Shown: positions 48,633-60,659 of the stretch, one piece after another
How the letters are laid out: each line of letters opens with the position of its first letter
Position numbering within the stretch: position 1 is the first letter of the stretch
DNA from: Carex sylvatica
Lineage: Eukaryota > Streptophyta > Magnoliopsida > Poales > Cyperaceae
Direction of reading: 5' to 3'
Assembly: GCA_964058845.1 (NCBI GenBank)
Contig: CAXKVR010000001.1
Location: forward strand, 248,001 to 312,000
Length of the DNA stretch: 64,000 nucleotides
The notes under the pieces: model-generated
Database searches by the model: none
Seen by the model: only the letters and a program-made list of their open reading frames with translations
What the model was told of the DNA's origin: nothing
Program-made: the position numbers and the translations under genes

Positions 48633-49448
48633 AGAGGACTACACAACGAACCTAGACTTCATTAAAGTATGAATAAGATTTTTAATTAGTACGTACAATC
48701 TTAAACAAATTAACAAAAATAACGGTTTTTCTTGCCTCAGAGGTGAGACTGGATTTACTTAAATGCACCAAGAGCCCTTATTTTTTGTGTAATTTTTTTA
48801 ACAAAAAAATTATTTTTATTTCTTTTTTCTCCAATGTCATTTAACTCAATTGAGAGACCATATCTGGTCCAACACAAATGGTGAATATATCATCTCGTTT
48901 TATTATATAAGATGAATTTATACATGAGACAATAAAAAATCATGTCATTTTTTTTTCTCCTAGTATACTCAATTAACCCGAGTTTGAGTCATGGGTAAAA
49001 CATAATTTGAGAATCAGTCTTTGATCTACATCGAGTAACAAAGATTATGTCTTCAGTATAGAAGGACGTCGCATGTTCAAAATTCAGGTGAGAAAGTTCA
49101 AGACATTGTCTTCATGTCAGAAAGTCCAAGGAATCAACAGAGTCCAAAGTCCTAAGTGGAATAGCACTCATGAATTATGACTTATGGCATTTAATTTGCA
49201 GTTGCCTCCATCACTTTTTTCTTAACATGCTCTGTCCAATGCACAATCAGAGAGATGATTAGCAATATTTTCTTTCTGTGAAAATAAGTTATTGCTTTTC
49301 TTTTCATGAAAGTCTTACTATTCAATAATGTACTAACCTATAAATATATATTTTGTGATTACTCGAATTAATGTGCATGATTTTAATTGACAGAAAAGAT
49401 TAAGCATTTTGTTAAGTAAAACCAAATACAAATTAAAAAGGAAAATTT

Positions 49449-49664
49449 TACCTTTATTTGCTTTCTCCAACATCCCAAATGTTACAATCTTTACAAACAT
49501 GGACACTTCAAATATTAAACAAAATTACTCATTAAAAATTGTGTACTTCCTTCAATTCATCAGCATAGCATATACAAGAAAAACATAGCGGTCTATAAAT
49601 AGCAAAGAAAATATTAAATTGCGGAATCATTTAAAAATTGTGAATGGTGTTAGATAAATCACAA
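49449..49664 (+). repeat. Promoter-like module copy 10 (type G)
   Basis: ACCTTTATTTGCTTTCTCC, GGTCTATAAATAGC at 49,591, and core AATCATTTAAAAATTGTGAA with GTTAGATAAATCACA (49,625-49,663). Confidence 0.72.
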
Positions 49665-50685
49665 CAAAGTAACAAAAGTAGATCTTGTGGAAAGTATGAA
49701 AAAGATCATTTACTTGGTACAATCTTCAACCAAGGCGATTAATAATTATTCTGGTTTGCGGTTATACAGCCCTGGTTTTTCTGAAATGGGCCTTTATGGG
49801 ATGTTGTAGCCTGTAGGCCTGTTTTATGATATTGTTTTTTAAATTTCCTTTTCATAACTGATTTTCCGTTCTTTTTTTTCTTTTTCTTTCTTTTTATAAG
49901 AATTGCATAGCAAGCATGACGTAGAGGTCGGGTCAGAATCCACCAACTTTTTTAATATAAAAGAAAAAAAGACAGACTTCTTTAAGGCATCACAATATCA
50001 CATTCATTTTTTTCTATAGATTTTTTTCTGAAATTTAAAAAGGCATTTTTCTGTAAAGAGAAAACCTATAATTATCCGTCTAAGTGTCCCCTGTCTCCAA
50101 TTGTAGATTAATTATCAAAAAAAAAATTGAGAACATCACACGCATTATAATTCATAATTGGTGGTAAATTTGTGTGCGACAAATTAACTTACTGCTTAGC
50201 CACAACATAATAATTAATAAATCTAAATCGACTAAAAACAACACTGAATTTTTGTTTGTTTTAGATGTAAATTATATAGAAAATTTGGATCACACCAAAA
50301 ATATGTCCAGCATCTACAATTGACCAGTACGAATCTAGAAGAGTTAAATTTTGAATGATAATTAGCATGCTTCTAGAAATAAATATTATGCAGTTATAAA
50401 TATATAAGATTTGAAAGAAAAGGTTGACAAACAAATATTTTTCTTGAAGACATAGTTGAATACTTTATTCAAAAATTGGAAACTGAGAGACGAATATGCA
50501 AATTAAAACATTGAATTCTGAAATATATATACAATCAGGATAATAAAGGTACTTCAAAGATTACGAAAGTATCAAATTGTGTCATGAAGGATCATAATCC
50601 AAAGAGTATAGAAATGATGTCAAATCCTGTATTAGTCACCTCTATTACCTGATTCTCTCCTTTGAACTAATAAGTTAATTGGGAA

Positions 50686-50947
50686 CACTACTACACAAAA
50701 ACACTTTTCACTATCGGTTGAAATTACATTTTGAAATTACATTCGCCATCGATTTTTGAACCATTGCCGCTTATCGTCCCGATAAGAGATGTATACACAT
50801 AAGCCATCAGATTGAGCCGATGGCATTCAACTCCAACGCCATTGGTTGGAAATTAGAGACAGATGAAAATAACAGTTTTTTGTTGTTAAATAGGTCGTTA
50901 ATATAAAAATACCACAGTTTGTTGGATGTGTTATTAGCCGTTGGCAA
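50686..50947 (+). mobile_element. CACTA-type element fragment
   Basis: CACTACTACACAAAAACAC is a typical CACTA-family terminus and interrupts an array copy between TTAATTGGGAA and AAGTTAACAAC. Sister sequence at 38,912-38,930 reads straight through. The expected TAGTG end is missing, so the right side is truncated. Confidence 0.6.
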
Positions 50948-51128
50948 AAGTTAACAACAAAACGTAAGCTCCAAATTGTGCATCTGTCAATAAATAATTA
51001 TATAGATTAGTTTTCCATTTCATATGGTTTGAATATTAGCTTATGTAAGATATTTTTAATAATATTTTATGAGTAGTCCAATTATTAAGCATGTTTGTTA
51101 ATAATCAGGCTTAAGCATTTCGGGAAGC

Positions 51129-51334
51129 TACCTTTATTTGTTTTCTCCAAAGTCTCAGATTTTACAAACATGAAAAAATTATAAATATAAATTAGTGAAT
51201 TAATTAATTATGAGAGATTATTCAGTTTCGGCAACATAATTGACACAACATAAAAGTGTATAAATAATACATATGTATAGATGATCTTGCAAAAACATTT
51301 GAAAGCTGTGAATAGTGTTTAGATAGAGCACACA
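51129..51334 (+). repeat. Promoter-like module copy 11 (type G)
   Basis: ACCTTTATTTGTTTTCTCC, GTGTATAAATAATAC near 51,257, and core AAACATTTGAAAGCTGTGAA with GTTTAGATAGAGCACAC. Confidence 0.7.
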
Positions 51335-51890
51335 AAAGAACAACACAACACAACGAAACTATACTTCATTGAAGTATGAATAAGATTTTTTAATTAGTAC
51401 AAAATTAAGCAAACAAAATAATAATTTTTCCAATCTTTAGAGGTCATAAGACCGGTCTGGATTTATCTAAATGGGCCAAGCCCAAGAGCTTTCTCTGTTT
51501 TATTATGTACTTGTATTTCTTTTGTGTTTTTTTTTTTTAATCACAAATTTATTGTTATTTATTTTTTGGTCCCAAAAATATTCTTTTATAATAATACTAC
51601 ATATTTATTATGGAAAGATGAAGATTTAGCATCTGAGCATGGCAATAAAAAATTATCAAAATTGAGTGGTGACAGGATTCAAAGATTACGAGCAGCTTTT
51701 TTACCGAGGCTTTTTTCATTTTTTAATTGCCGCAGAGCTGATGATGAAAGAAAAAACAATTAGACCATATTGTTCTTTTTTTTGTTCAAAGAGAAAACCG
51801 CTATATGTTTGTATTAATTACGAGCGCTCCTATATATTTAAGCATTTTTGTTAATTGTTAGCAGTCAAGCTTAAGTATTTCTTTAAGCCA

Positions 51891-52103
51891 TACCTTCATT
51901 TGTTTTCTCCAAGATCTTACATCTTTTGAACTTCATAACCTTAAAAATTATATATATAAACATAAAATAGTGAATTACTTATAACATATTATTTAGTATC
52001 GCTGATTTATCAGCATCACTATAATAAACAGCAAATATATAATATATAGATGACCTAGCAAAATCATTTGAAAATTGTGAATTGTGTTAGGTAGATCATA
52101 CAA
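51891..52103 (+). repeat. Promoter-like module copy 12 (type G)
   Basis: ACCTTCATTTGTTTTCTCC and core AATCATTTGAAAATTGTGAA with GTTAGGTAGATCATAC. The TATA block is degenerate (ATATATAATATATAG). Confidence 0.68.
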
Positions 52104-52218
52104 GAGGACTAAACAACAAAACTAGACTTCATTAAAGCATGAATAAAATTTTGTAATTAGTACAATCTTAAACAAACAAAAATGATGAATTTTTCAGCCT
52201 TTAGATGTGAGACCGGCC

Positions 52219-52440
52219 GAATTCGTATCCTCTGCATTAACTCAAAAAAGAAATTTTTGAGTTAATGCATTTGAACTGTCTGATTCATTTTAAGATCCGT
52301 GCAAACTAGATCCACACTAATATTAAAATACTCCCTGAATTATAGACTATGTCCGGATTGGCTCCATTTAAAATCAAACAAGCAAGATACGTTAAATCAA
52401 AAAAGTTGCTCTTTTGAGTTAGTGCAGACGATGTGGACTC
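52219..52440. mobile_element. 222-bp MULE-type MITE with 9-bp duplication
   Basis: AGACCGGCC is present directly on both sides (52,210-52,218 and 52,441-52,449). The ends are inverted: GAATTCGTATCCTCTGCATTAACTC and the inverse of GAGTCCACATCGTCTGCACTAACTC. It sits in the GAGACCGGCCT block that normally follows a type-G module. Confidence 0.85.
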
Positions 52441-53138
52441 AGACCGGCCTGGGTTAATTTAAATGGGCCAATATTCCCTGTTTTATTATGCACTTTCATT
52501 TCTTGTGTTTTTATTATTATCATAATTTAGTCGTTATATTCATTTTTTGTCCCAATAATATTCTCTTAGGAATCTTAACCGACCAACACAAATGATAAAT
52601 AATCTCGTCGTTTTTGTTTTTGTTTGTAGGCCAGTAGTTATAACTACGTTGCATATAATATAAACTGGCAGCTCCTGCATTGATTCCTCAAAAATAAATA
52701 TGTGATATTAAAAAATTATCAGAATTAAGGAAATTCTTATTTATAAAACAAGAAGAAAACATCTACAATTACATAGTCTCAAATAAATAATCACAAGATT
52801 CTTATATGACAAAATATAGGAGCAGGTTTGTACCGAGGCTTTTTATCATTTTATGTTCATGTTTTTCCTGTATGTAACAAATCATCTTCGTTTTGGTACT
52901 TAAATTGAAAACAAAACACTGTAATAAAGGGTAGTTTTTTATTGTTTGTAGAAACAACTGAATTGGACATAATTACTGGTATACTTAGCAAATTCTTTTT
53001 GCATTATACTATAATATCAGTTGTCTAAAACAGTTATTTCTTTTAATAATAGAGCTTAATAATTTACAGAGCAAGAAAATTATCAACACATATTTTTTAT
53101 ATCAAGAAATTTCATTAATACTAACCAATTTCAAAATA

Positions 53139-53358
53139 GGTGGAGTTTTTTCCAAAGGAATTTGGATAATGTCCCATCTAAAGTCAGTCTTAAACTGTCC
53201 GATTTTATTTAAAATTTGCATCAACAGTTTAGATTTACAAGATCATTTAATTTTATTAAGATTTAAAAATATTTTTACGAATCTTAATGCAAATTAGATG
53301 GTTAGGTCTAGCATTGAATAAGATTTTGTCGAAAGTCATTTATACAAAATCCAATTCC
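53139..53358. mobile_element. 220-bp insertion flanked by TTTCAAAATA
   Basis: The 10-bp string TTTCAAAATA lies on both sides (53,129-53,138 and 53,359-53,368). Sister copies (for example near 57,016) have it once. Partial inverted similarity exists between GGAATTTGGAT inside the left end and the inverse of ATCCAATTCC at the right. Probably a MULE-type MITE. Confidence 0.6.
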
Positions 53359-54377
53359 TTTCAAAATATCATGTACATGTCTTATTTGTTTATGTTTCCA
53401 AATCCGACCAATTTTTTTGGTAGAAAAATGAAAATTCATCGGAGAAGAGAGAGGAAGACGAAAAGAGAAATAGAAAAAGAAGATGCAGCTTCAATTTATG
53501 ATACCAGAAGTATTTCTGAATATTTAAAGTAACTACATCATATATTTATTTTTTAAGAAATAAGTAATGACTTCATTTTGTACAACCTCATGACAATAAA
53601 TTAACACATATAATATTGATTTAATTAAGCTTACATGTTGCATGGCTTACCATTAGTAACAATATTATTTTTTTTCTGCTGACATAACCAAAAAAAAAAA
53701 AAAAAAACCCAAAACTATCACGAACCTGTAAAAATTATAAAATACCTACAATGTTTAATTAATGCCCAAAGAAAAAACTTACATGTTGTTAATCCAAATA
53801 TATTTGAAATACATGTAAAATTATCTTATTAACGATGGAATTAATCTCATTAGAGACCACCTAACGAACCTAACGACATCCTGAGCAGTATATAGATCAT
53901 CTCCATGTTTCGCAACCAGATGTTTTTCCTTTGTAATAACGAAGAGAGATATATCCGTGATACCCTAAATTCAACAATGTAGTTCATTTACATGTGGTTT
54001 CATGATCAACTTCATTATTAAAATTGTAGAGTTATTCCTGAAAATTTACATTAAAAGTAAATTAATACATTTTAAAATAGCTCTTCCCCCCAAAAAAATA
54101 AAATTGAAATTAAAATTAAACATGATAGAAAAATATGATAGAAATTATATGGTGTCAAAATTTGATACAATATGGACTAGAAAAAAAAATTGCCTAAATT
54201 TTAAAGAAGATTAATTCATCGATCCTAGCTAGTCTCCAAAATTTGCATTTGTCAATAAAAAAAACATATAGATTACTTTTATTTATCATTTGATATGATT
54301 TGAATATTTATTCTTGTAACGTATTTATAATAAAATTTTATGAGTGCTTTAATATTTAAGCATTTTGTTAAGGACTG

Positions 54378-54600
54378 TACCTTTATTTGTTTCCTCCATT
54401 ATCTCAAATCTTGTGAACTTTACAAGTGTGAACACTATAAATATAAAAATATGAATCGGTTGTTAGAGATTATTTAATTTCTTCTATTCATCAGCACAAC
54501 ACTATAAAAAAACAAAACATGAAAATTTATAAATAGCAAATATTTATAGATGAACTGGCAAATCATTTGAATGTTGTGAATTGTGTTAGATAGATCACAC
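54378..54600 (+). repeat. Promoter-like module copy 13 (type G)
   Basis: ACCTTTATTTGTTTCCTCC, a TATA-like TTTATAAATAGC near 54,528, and core AATCATTTGAATGTTGTGAA with GTTAGATAGATCACAC (to 54,600). Confidence 0.72.
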
Positions 54601-54750
54601 AAGAGGACTAATTAAACAGTACTGTCACTAGAATTCATTAAAGTATGAATAAAATTTTTCAACAATCTAAACAAACAAAATTAATAATGTTTGCATCTTA
54701 GAGGTGATACCAGCATGATGATTTTAATTGATGGTCATAGAGATCAGCTC

Positions 54751-54850
54751 CTAGGGGTGTCAATGGTACCTTTTTAACTGTTTATCGGACTCGTATCGTA
54801 TTCGATAAGGTGAGTTTTTATTTCGTTAGCTTATTTGATATGGGTAATGA
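54751..54850. mobile_element. Possible hAT-like fragment
   Basis: TAGGGGTGTCAATGGTACC resembles hAT ends such as the one at 17,686, and is followed by CGTATCG and GGGTAATGA words. No right end was confirmed, although array homology resumes near 55,147. Confidence 0.35.
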
Positions 54851-55829
54851 CTATTTCGTACCCATTATCCTATAGGATAATTATAAAATCTAAATATATA
54901 TTAAATTCATTTCCAATCCACCTAAATATATATATTCACGTTTTTAAATTTTCTGTCTTTATAAAAAATAATTTAATTGAAATTGATTGCATATGTATTT
55001 TTATTTTTTTATTAGAAATACAATTACATGTAAGTGAAATTAATGTTTTTTTATGTTTAACTTATAAAATATAATAAAACTAATTAGTATATTAGTATTA
55101 TCTGTTATTTATCCGCTACTTTTTTGTAATTCGATAATATTAATTAGGAGCTGGTTTCTTTACCGAGGCTTTGTCATTTTCAATTCTTATCTTAATTTCT
55201 CCGTATAACAATTCATTTCCATGAAAGATTCATTGTCAAACTTTAATCGAAAAGGAATTGGGCAGAATTCATCTTACTAATTCACACAATTATGACTTTA
55301 ATTGTATTAGCTAATATAAAAAGGTTGGGATTTTGTAGAGAAAACTAAATAGTTGACAATTTACAAGAAAAAATTGTCTCTCATACAGAAAATTCAATAT
55401 TACGAGATTAACAGGTTTAACTAAAAATTGCTATAACAACATAAATAACAAGTAGAAAAAATATAATACATTCTAACTAACAATAACATAGAACATATTG
55501 TACTTCAAAAATATTAAAAAAAATGTAATACCACTTATTTACACAATAATGTTATGAAGAATTAATTGAGTCTTTTGTGAGTTTAATTTCAAAATCTATC
55601 GGATTGACGTCAAACGATAAATCTCAACAGTAAAAATCAATCTACTTTACAAGTGATACGTATACATGACAACGTTATAATTTTTGAAGTAATTTAATAT
55701 AAATTCAATCGGTTAAAAAATCATGTAAAATAAAGATATTAAAATTAATAAAGAAAATACTTCTTGAATTTATACTATATTAAGTCAAAAAATTATAAAT
55801 TTGATATGTAAACGCAAATATGTATAGAT

Positions 55830-55868
55830 AACCATGTAGAATAATTTAAGAGTTGTGAATAATATTAG
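55830..55868 (+). repeat. Promoter-like module copy 14 (type G, core only, split)
   Basis: ATGTAGAATAATTTAAGAGT then TGTGAATAATATTAG is the first part of the core. The remaining part, ATAGATCACACAAGAG, reappears at 56,580. Two insertions lie between. Confidence 0.6.
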
Positions 55869-56281
55869 GAGTAGAACTAAGGTGTTCTAAAGCTCACCAA
55901 AGTATTTGGTGAGCTTAACTCCAAAATCTATTAAATCGGTTTTAAATGACGAATCCGAACCATTGGAACTCGTCTACCTTATGAGTGATGCGTCTACATG
56001 TGAAAATTTTAAATATTCGAATTAATTTACTATAAAGTAAATCGGTCAAAATTAGAAGGTTAATAAATTAATTTTAGTGCATTTATTTTTTGAACGTTTT
56101 TTGACCGCTTGACTTTATACTAAATTAATTCAAATATTTAAAATTTTCACATGTAGACGCATCACTCGTAAGGTATGCGAATTTCAACGGTTCGGATTTG
56201 TCATTTGAAACTGATTTGATGAATTTTGGAGTTAAGCTCACCAAATACTTTGGTGAGCTTAAGAACACCCTAGTTCTACTC
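55869..56281. mobile_element. 413-bp foldback MULE-type MITE
   Basis: Near-perfect palindrome with arms of at least 150 bp. The ends are GAGTAGAACTA and its inverse. AGCTCACCAAAGTATTTGGTGAGCTTAA also appears inverted near the right end. TAATATTAG is duplicated exactly at 55,860-55,868 and 56,282-56,290. It is inserted inside the array core. Confidence 0.88.
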
Positions 56282-56290
56282 TAATATTAG

Positions 56291-56577
56291 ATATAACATT
56301 TAGAGACAGAGAGAAATTAAATTGTTTGTGTATATTTTATTTCAATTACACAGATTACATGGTATATATAGGCTAATAATTAGCCGTTAATGTTTCCTAA
56401 TCAACTACTAGCCGTTAGGATTTCCATAATGAGAGTATATACAAAATATTACAGTATCGATCAGCTGATTGATCTGAATTAATTCGACAGCTGTAAATTG
56501 ATAATCCAAACAAATTAAGAAAGTTTAAACAGATAGATGTGAAATGTGGGTCTACTATATATATATGTATCTCCAAC
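56291..56577. mobile_element. Second insertion in the same array core, LTR-like
   Basis: About 285 bp of sequence absent from sister copies separates TTAGATA from ATAGATCACAC. TATATATAGGCTAATAATTAGCCGTT-type composition and an end CTCCAACA resemble a short copia LTR, but ends and duplication could not be fixed. Confidence 0.4.
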
Positions 56578-57123
56578 AATAGATCACACAAGAGAACTAA
56601 ACAACGAAATTAGACTTCATTAAAGTATGAGCAAAACTTTTTATTTAGTCCAATTTTAAATAAACAACAAATAATAACTGTTCCAGTGTTTGAGGTGAGA
56701 CTTCGGTAAGCTACTAGAATTAGAAAATAAAGAAGTAATAGCAGTAACTTTTTATTTTTTCAAAAATAACATTTAGCTACTTTAGAATTCAGAAATAAAG
56801 AAGGAAAATAACAAAGTTTGTGAAGTCCTACCTTTTCATTCACTGACCAATTAGTATACAAAAGAAGGAACTCAGCTAATTTTTCTTTTGCATTGTACGA
56901 TCAATATCAGGTTGTCTAAACAAAATATTTTTTTATTTTAGAGCTGAAATGTTTACAGAGAAAAACGTTTTATCAACATCCACTTTTTATTAAGCAATTT
57001 CATTAATACTAAACAGTAAATTTCAAAATATCATTCTTCACTGTTTCTCTTTCCAAGATTTAAAGAATTGATCTTGATCATCTATATATCATGTTTAGTT
57101 TTCTTTTCTTATATGGGATCTCT

Positions 57124-57441
57124 TCAATTTCTAAGCCTTTCGTTTATGAAATTCTGCTCATCAATCAACTCTTGTAGAATTTGGGTGGCAAACTGAAAAA
57201 CAACTCCGACTCCTTGGCATTGTGTACAAGCAGAGAATGTGCATTGATCAAATCCTAGTTTAACAAGTTCATCGCAAACTATTTTGGGTGTGTACTTCCT
57301 CTTCACAAAAGCACAATCATATAAAAAGGTTGAATTAATATAGATATTGAAACAGGCAACAACATATTTATGAAAAAAATGGCAATTCCTACACATGCTG
57401 GAAAGGTCGAATGATACCTTAACTATTTTACAAACATACAT
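57124..57441 (-). CDS. Unrecognised 105-residue frame with CxxC
   Basis: A minus-strand frame of 105 residues whose second half looks protein-like: KRKYTPKIVCDELVKLGFDQ, then CTQCQGVGVVFQFATQ, then ELIDEQNFINERLRN before the stop. The CxxCxGxG-like string recalls a single DnaJ-type zinc repeat, but one repeat is not evidence for that family. It lies in a stretch (57,030-57,480) missing from sister array copies, so it may be a transduplicated exon rather than a gene. The N-terminal half looks intronic. I cannot name it. Confidence 0.22.
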   Translation of the reverse strand: MYVCKIVKVSFDLSSMCRNCHFFHKYVVACFNIYINSTFLYDCAFVKRKYTPKIVCDELVKLGFDQCTFSACTQCQGVGVVFQFATQILQELIDEQNFINERLRN

Positions 57442-57818
57442 TTAAGCCACAATATGCAAATATTAATTAATGTACCCATGACTTACTGCATTAGTATGGA
57501 GATTACTTTCTGCAGTGCCATCATTAAAGCCAGTTTGCGCAATCAGAATTAGATTGTTTTGGTCGCTTTGTTTCTCACTAGTATTTCCATCATATAAGTT
57601 AAATATATATCCCACACTACAAAGAAGAAGAAGAAGAAAGAAAGAAATATACTATAATATCAGAATATTACTTTTGCAACTACAAAATTTCCTAGCTTAT
57701 CCTGTACATTCTTTTGCAGTTGCAATGATAAAGGCATAGTTCAATTGATTGATTTTGCCATATTGCATAGAAACTTAATTATGATAAATAACTCCAAGAA
57801 AACGAACTAAAACTTCAG

Positions 57819-58043
57819 TACCTTCATAAGTTTCCTCCAATGTCTCAAATATTTTGCAAATTCAATATAGATTCGCAATTTATTTTTTCTATACAAAGCA
57901 ATGTGAATTTTATGATTTATGATTCATTTAATGTAAATGTGTGAATAGGTAGAAACAATCTGAAAGTCTATATATAATGATACAAGAGCTGAAATAAGAG
58001 AAACATTTAAAAATTGTGAACACTGTTAGGTGAATCACACAAA
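57819..58043 (+). repeat. Promoter-like module copy 15 (type B)
   Basis: ACCTTCATAAGTTTCCTCC, GTCTATATATAATG near 57,967, and core AAACATTTAAAAATTGTGAA with GTTAGGTGAATCACAC. Confidence 0.72.
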
Positions 58044-58815
58044 AGACCAACCTACGAAATTATATATATATAAGATTTCAGTGGATGTTAAATTAATGTT
58101 TGATCAATTTGATACAAATAAAAAAAAATTGATGCTCAAAATAATACTTTTGAAACTATAAGGACCTAATGAAAAGCGATATACTTAATTTAAATACAAA
58201 ATAATATATTTAAGATTATAATGACTAAAATGATAAACAAAATTATCAAGAACTTCCTAGTTCCTACCAAGATGGTTCCAAAGAATGGATCACATAATTG
58301 GCTATAAATTACCCTAAAATTGCGATAAAGTCATTCTCTTTATGCAACAATATTTGAAAATAATCCTGAAATTAACGCTACTTGCTTTTCGCATTATTTC
58401 TGGATTGGACATCAATTAATTTGCAAAATTCTGAATTAAATAGGACATCTACTTGACCTTAGTTCAATGATCAATGTGCCATTGTTAAATAAAAAGGTTT
58501 AATTATTCATAGGTTCGACAATATCTACTTGTCCTCTTTCTCTTGAATGGGATGAAAAATAATGATCCTGTTATTTGGAGCCATACATGTTCATATATAT
58601 ATCTGAAAAATGAAAGCTTCTTCAAGAATTCATGATATTTGTTTGGTTGACTTTATTAAACAAAATTCTGACAATGAATAATTTGATCAAAAAAAGGTTG
58701 ATGTACAATTGGCAAATGTATAATATATGTGCAGGCGGCAAGCTGAATTGGTTGATCATCTTGTACATGAATTCCATACCTCAATCTTCATATATGTACA
58801 TTAATCAAGTGGCAA

Positions 58816-58925
58816 TAGGGCTGGCAACAAACGGCTCGGTCCGAGCTGAAAAAGTGGCTCGTGGCTCGCTTGTTTTGCTAACGAGCGAGCAGAGCCAACT
58901 CGTGAAAGCTCATAGGCCAAAAATC
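58816..58925. mobile_element. Possible hAT-like fragment with GGCTCG repeats
   Basis: AGGGCTGGCAACAAACGGCTCG followed by inverted and direct GGCTCG/CGAGC words is typical of a hAT-type subterminal region. The right end was not found. The array changes orientation somewhere between here and 59,640. Confidence 0.4.
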
Positions 58926-59789
58926 CAAATGTATTAAATAATGTATTATAAAGTCAACTACGATAAATTAAGTTTGTAACTAAATTCATACATACTTAAA
59001 TACTAGATCTCCAAATTCATACAAAAATTAGCTAAGGTTTCCACATATAAGTTAAAGTTGCTTCTAAAGTAAATTCTTAATATGACCCAATATTTGCCTA
59101 AATTAAAAAAGAAAAGAAAATGTTGTTCTAAACCATTACAGCTAATATTCCAGTTAAGCTTAAATTAACTTAATTTGTTCTTAATTTTCAGCTTTATTCT
59201 GGCAAAGATGGGTCGATTAAAGTCAGAGAGTAGTGGTACAATCTTAAAACCGGCAATGCTCGCTATAGCTCCTAGTTTGATATATATATGTAGCACCAAA
59301 ATCACTTTACTGTGTACCAAACTAATAAGCTGATACCAAAGTGGACTAGATTTGTATTGCTATTTTGTATTTAGTATCTAATATTTACCTAGTTGAATTT
59401 TAAGACAAATCTGATCAAACCAACTGATTCAATTATTTCGACCTAAAAAGTGGTGGTTTCATAAAGTAAAAAGAAGAAGAAAAAACCTGCTCCTCATCCT
59501 AGATGCTGTATTTTTTTGTGTAAACATGGAGTTAAATATGGAGTATGATTTCTAAAAGTGCATTATTTTGAGAAAAATGAAATAAAAATAAATTTGATAT
59601 AAAAAACAACACATAAAATAGAAGTACAAAATAAAATAGGGATCTTGGCCCATTTAAAGAAAAACAGGCCAGCCTAGCTCACCTCTAAGACTGAAAAAAA
59701 ACCTATTATTTTTGTGTGATTAAGATTGTTCTAATTGAAAATTCATATTCATATTTTAATGAAGCCTATTTTGGATCGTTTAGTCATCT

Positions 59790-59985
59790 TGTGTGATCTA
59801 TCTGTAACACTATTCACAACTTTCAAATGACTTTGAGAGAACATCTGTACATCTATTTGTTATTTATTGACTCCAATAGAAGATATTAGATCATCTCTAA
59901 TAAGTAATTCACTGTTTTATATATAGTATTTACGCTTGTAAAGTTCACAAAATTTGAGATTTTGGAGAAAACAAATAAAGATAGA
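59790..59985 (-). repeat. Promoter-like module copy 16 (type G, inverted)
   Basis: Read on minus: GCTCTATCTTTATTTGTTTTCTCC, a TATA-like ACTATATATAAAAC, then TCATTTGAAAGTTGTGAATA and GTTACAGATAGATCACACAAG. The downstream CTCACCTCTAAGAC and GGCCCATTT blocks are also inverted (59,640-59,700). Confidence 0.72.
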
Positions 59986-60164
59986 GCTTTATGAAGTGCT
60001 TCAACTTGACTGGTAACAAACATGTTTAAATATTGAAGCACTAAAAATAATATCATTAAATATATGTTACACGAGCAAACACTCAAATTTTATCAAATGA
60101 AAATTAGAAATAATCTACATAAGTTTTGATTTACCCACTGGTCAATTTGAAGATTTTGATTTAT

Positions 60165-60618
60165 TTTGAAACTACACGACTTGTTAATTCAAAAGAGAGT
60201 ATCCGAAAATATATATAGATGCAAGTGTGGGTGGAGATTAATAGACGAATTGGATATTGTACTATGGTACGGGGAGAAGATCGATATTAGAGAAATTTGG
60301 GATCAATATCTAAGTAAAAGAGGTGATGGTGGCGAAGAGAAGGGCCGGTACTGATGCTATATATGTACCTGCTGGTATATGTGGAATCAAAGGAATGACA
60401 TAATCTTTGCTGCGGCTAGGAAAAAACCTGTTGTTTTGGCAGATTTGATTGTCAAACAATTTACTTGGTGGTTATGTCTTTGCTAATGTTGGATGTACAA
60501 GAATATATAGTATAATCTAGTCTAGAATGGATGTAGGATACTTCACTTATTGAGTTGTAACACAGTTTTTTTTCATATTAATGCAATCCTTGGGAGCCTC
60601 TTCAAAGTTTTCAAAAAA

Positions 60619-60650
<32 letters not shown>
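60165..60650 (+). mobile_element. 5'-truncated LINE, 3' end with poly-A tail
   Basis: Broken frames read CKCGWRLIDELDIVLWYGEKIDIREIW and then WYMWNQRNDIIFAAARKKPVVLADLIVKQFTWWL, the C-terminal zinc-binding/reverse-transcriptase tail of plant L1-type LINEs. A stop at 60,352 and a frame change show it is dead. It ends with an AATGCAATCCTTGGGAGCC trailer, an (A)~25 tract at 60,611-60,636 and a (TA)n run. No target duplication was fixed. Confidence 0.68.
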
Positions 60651-60656
<6 letters not shown>

Positions 60657-60659
60657 TGA

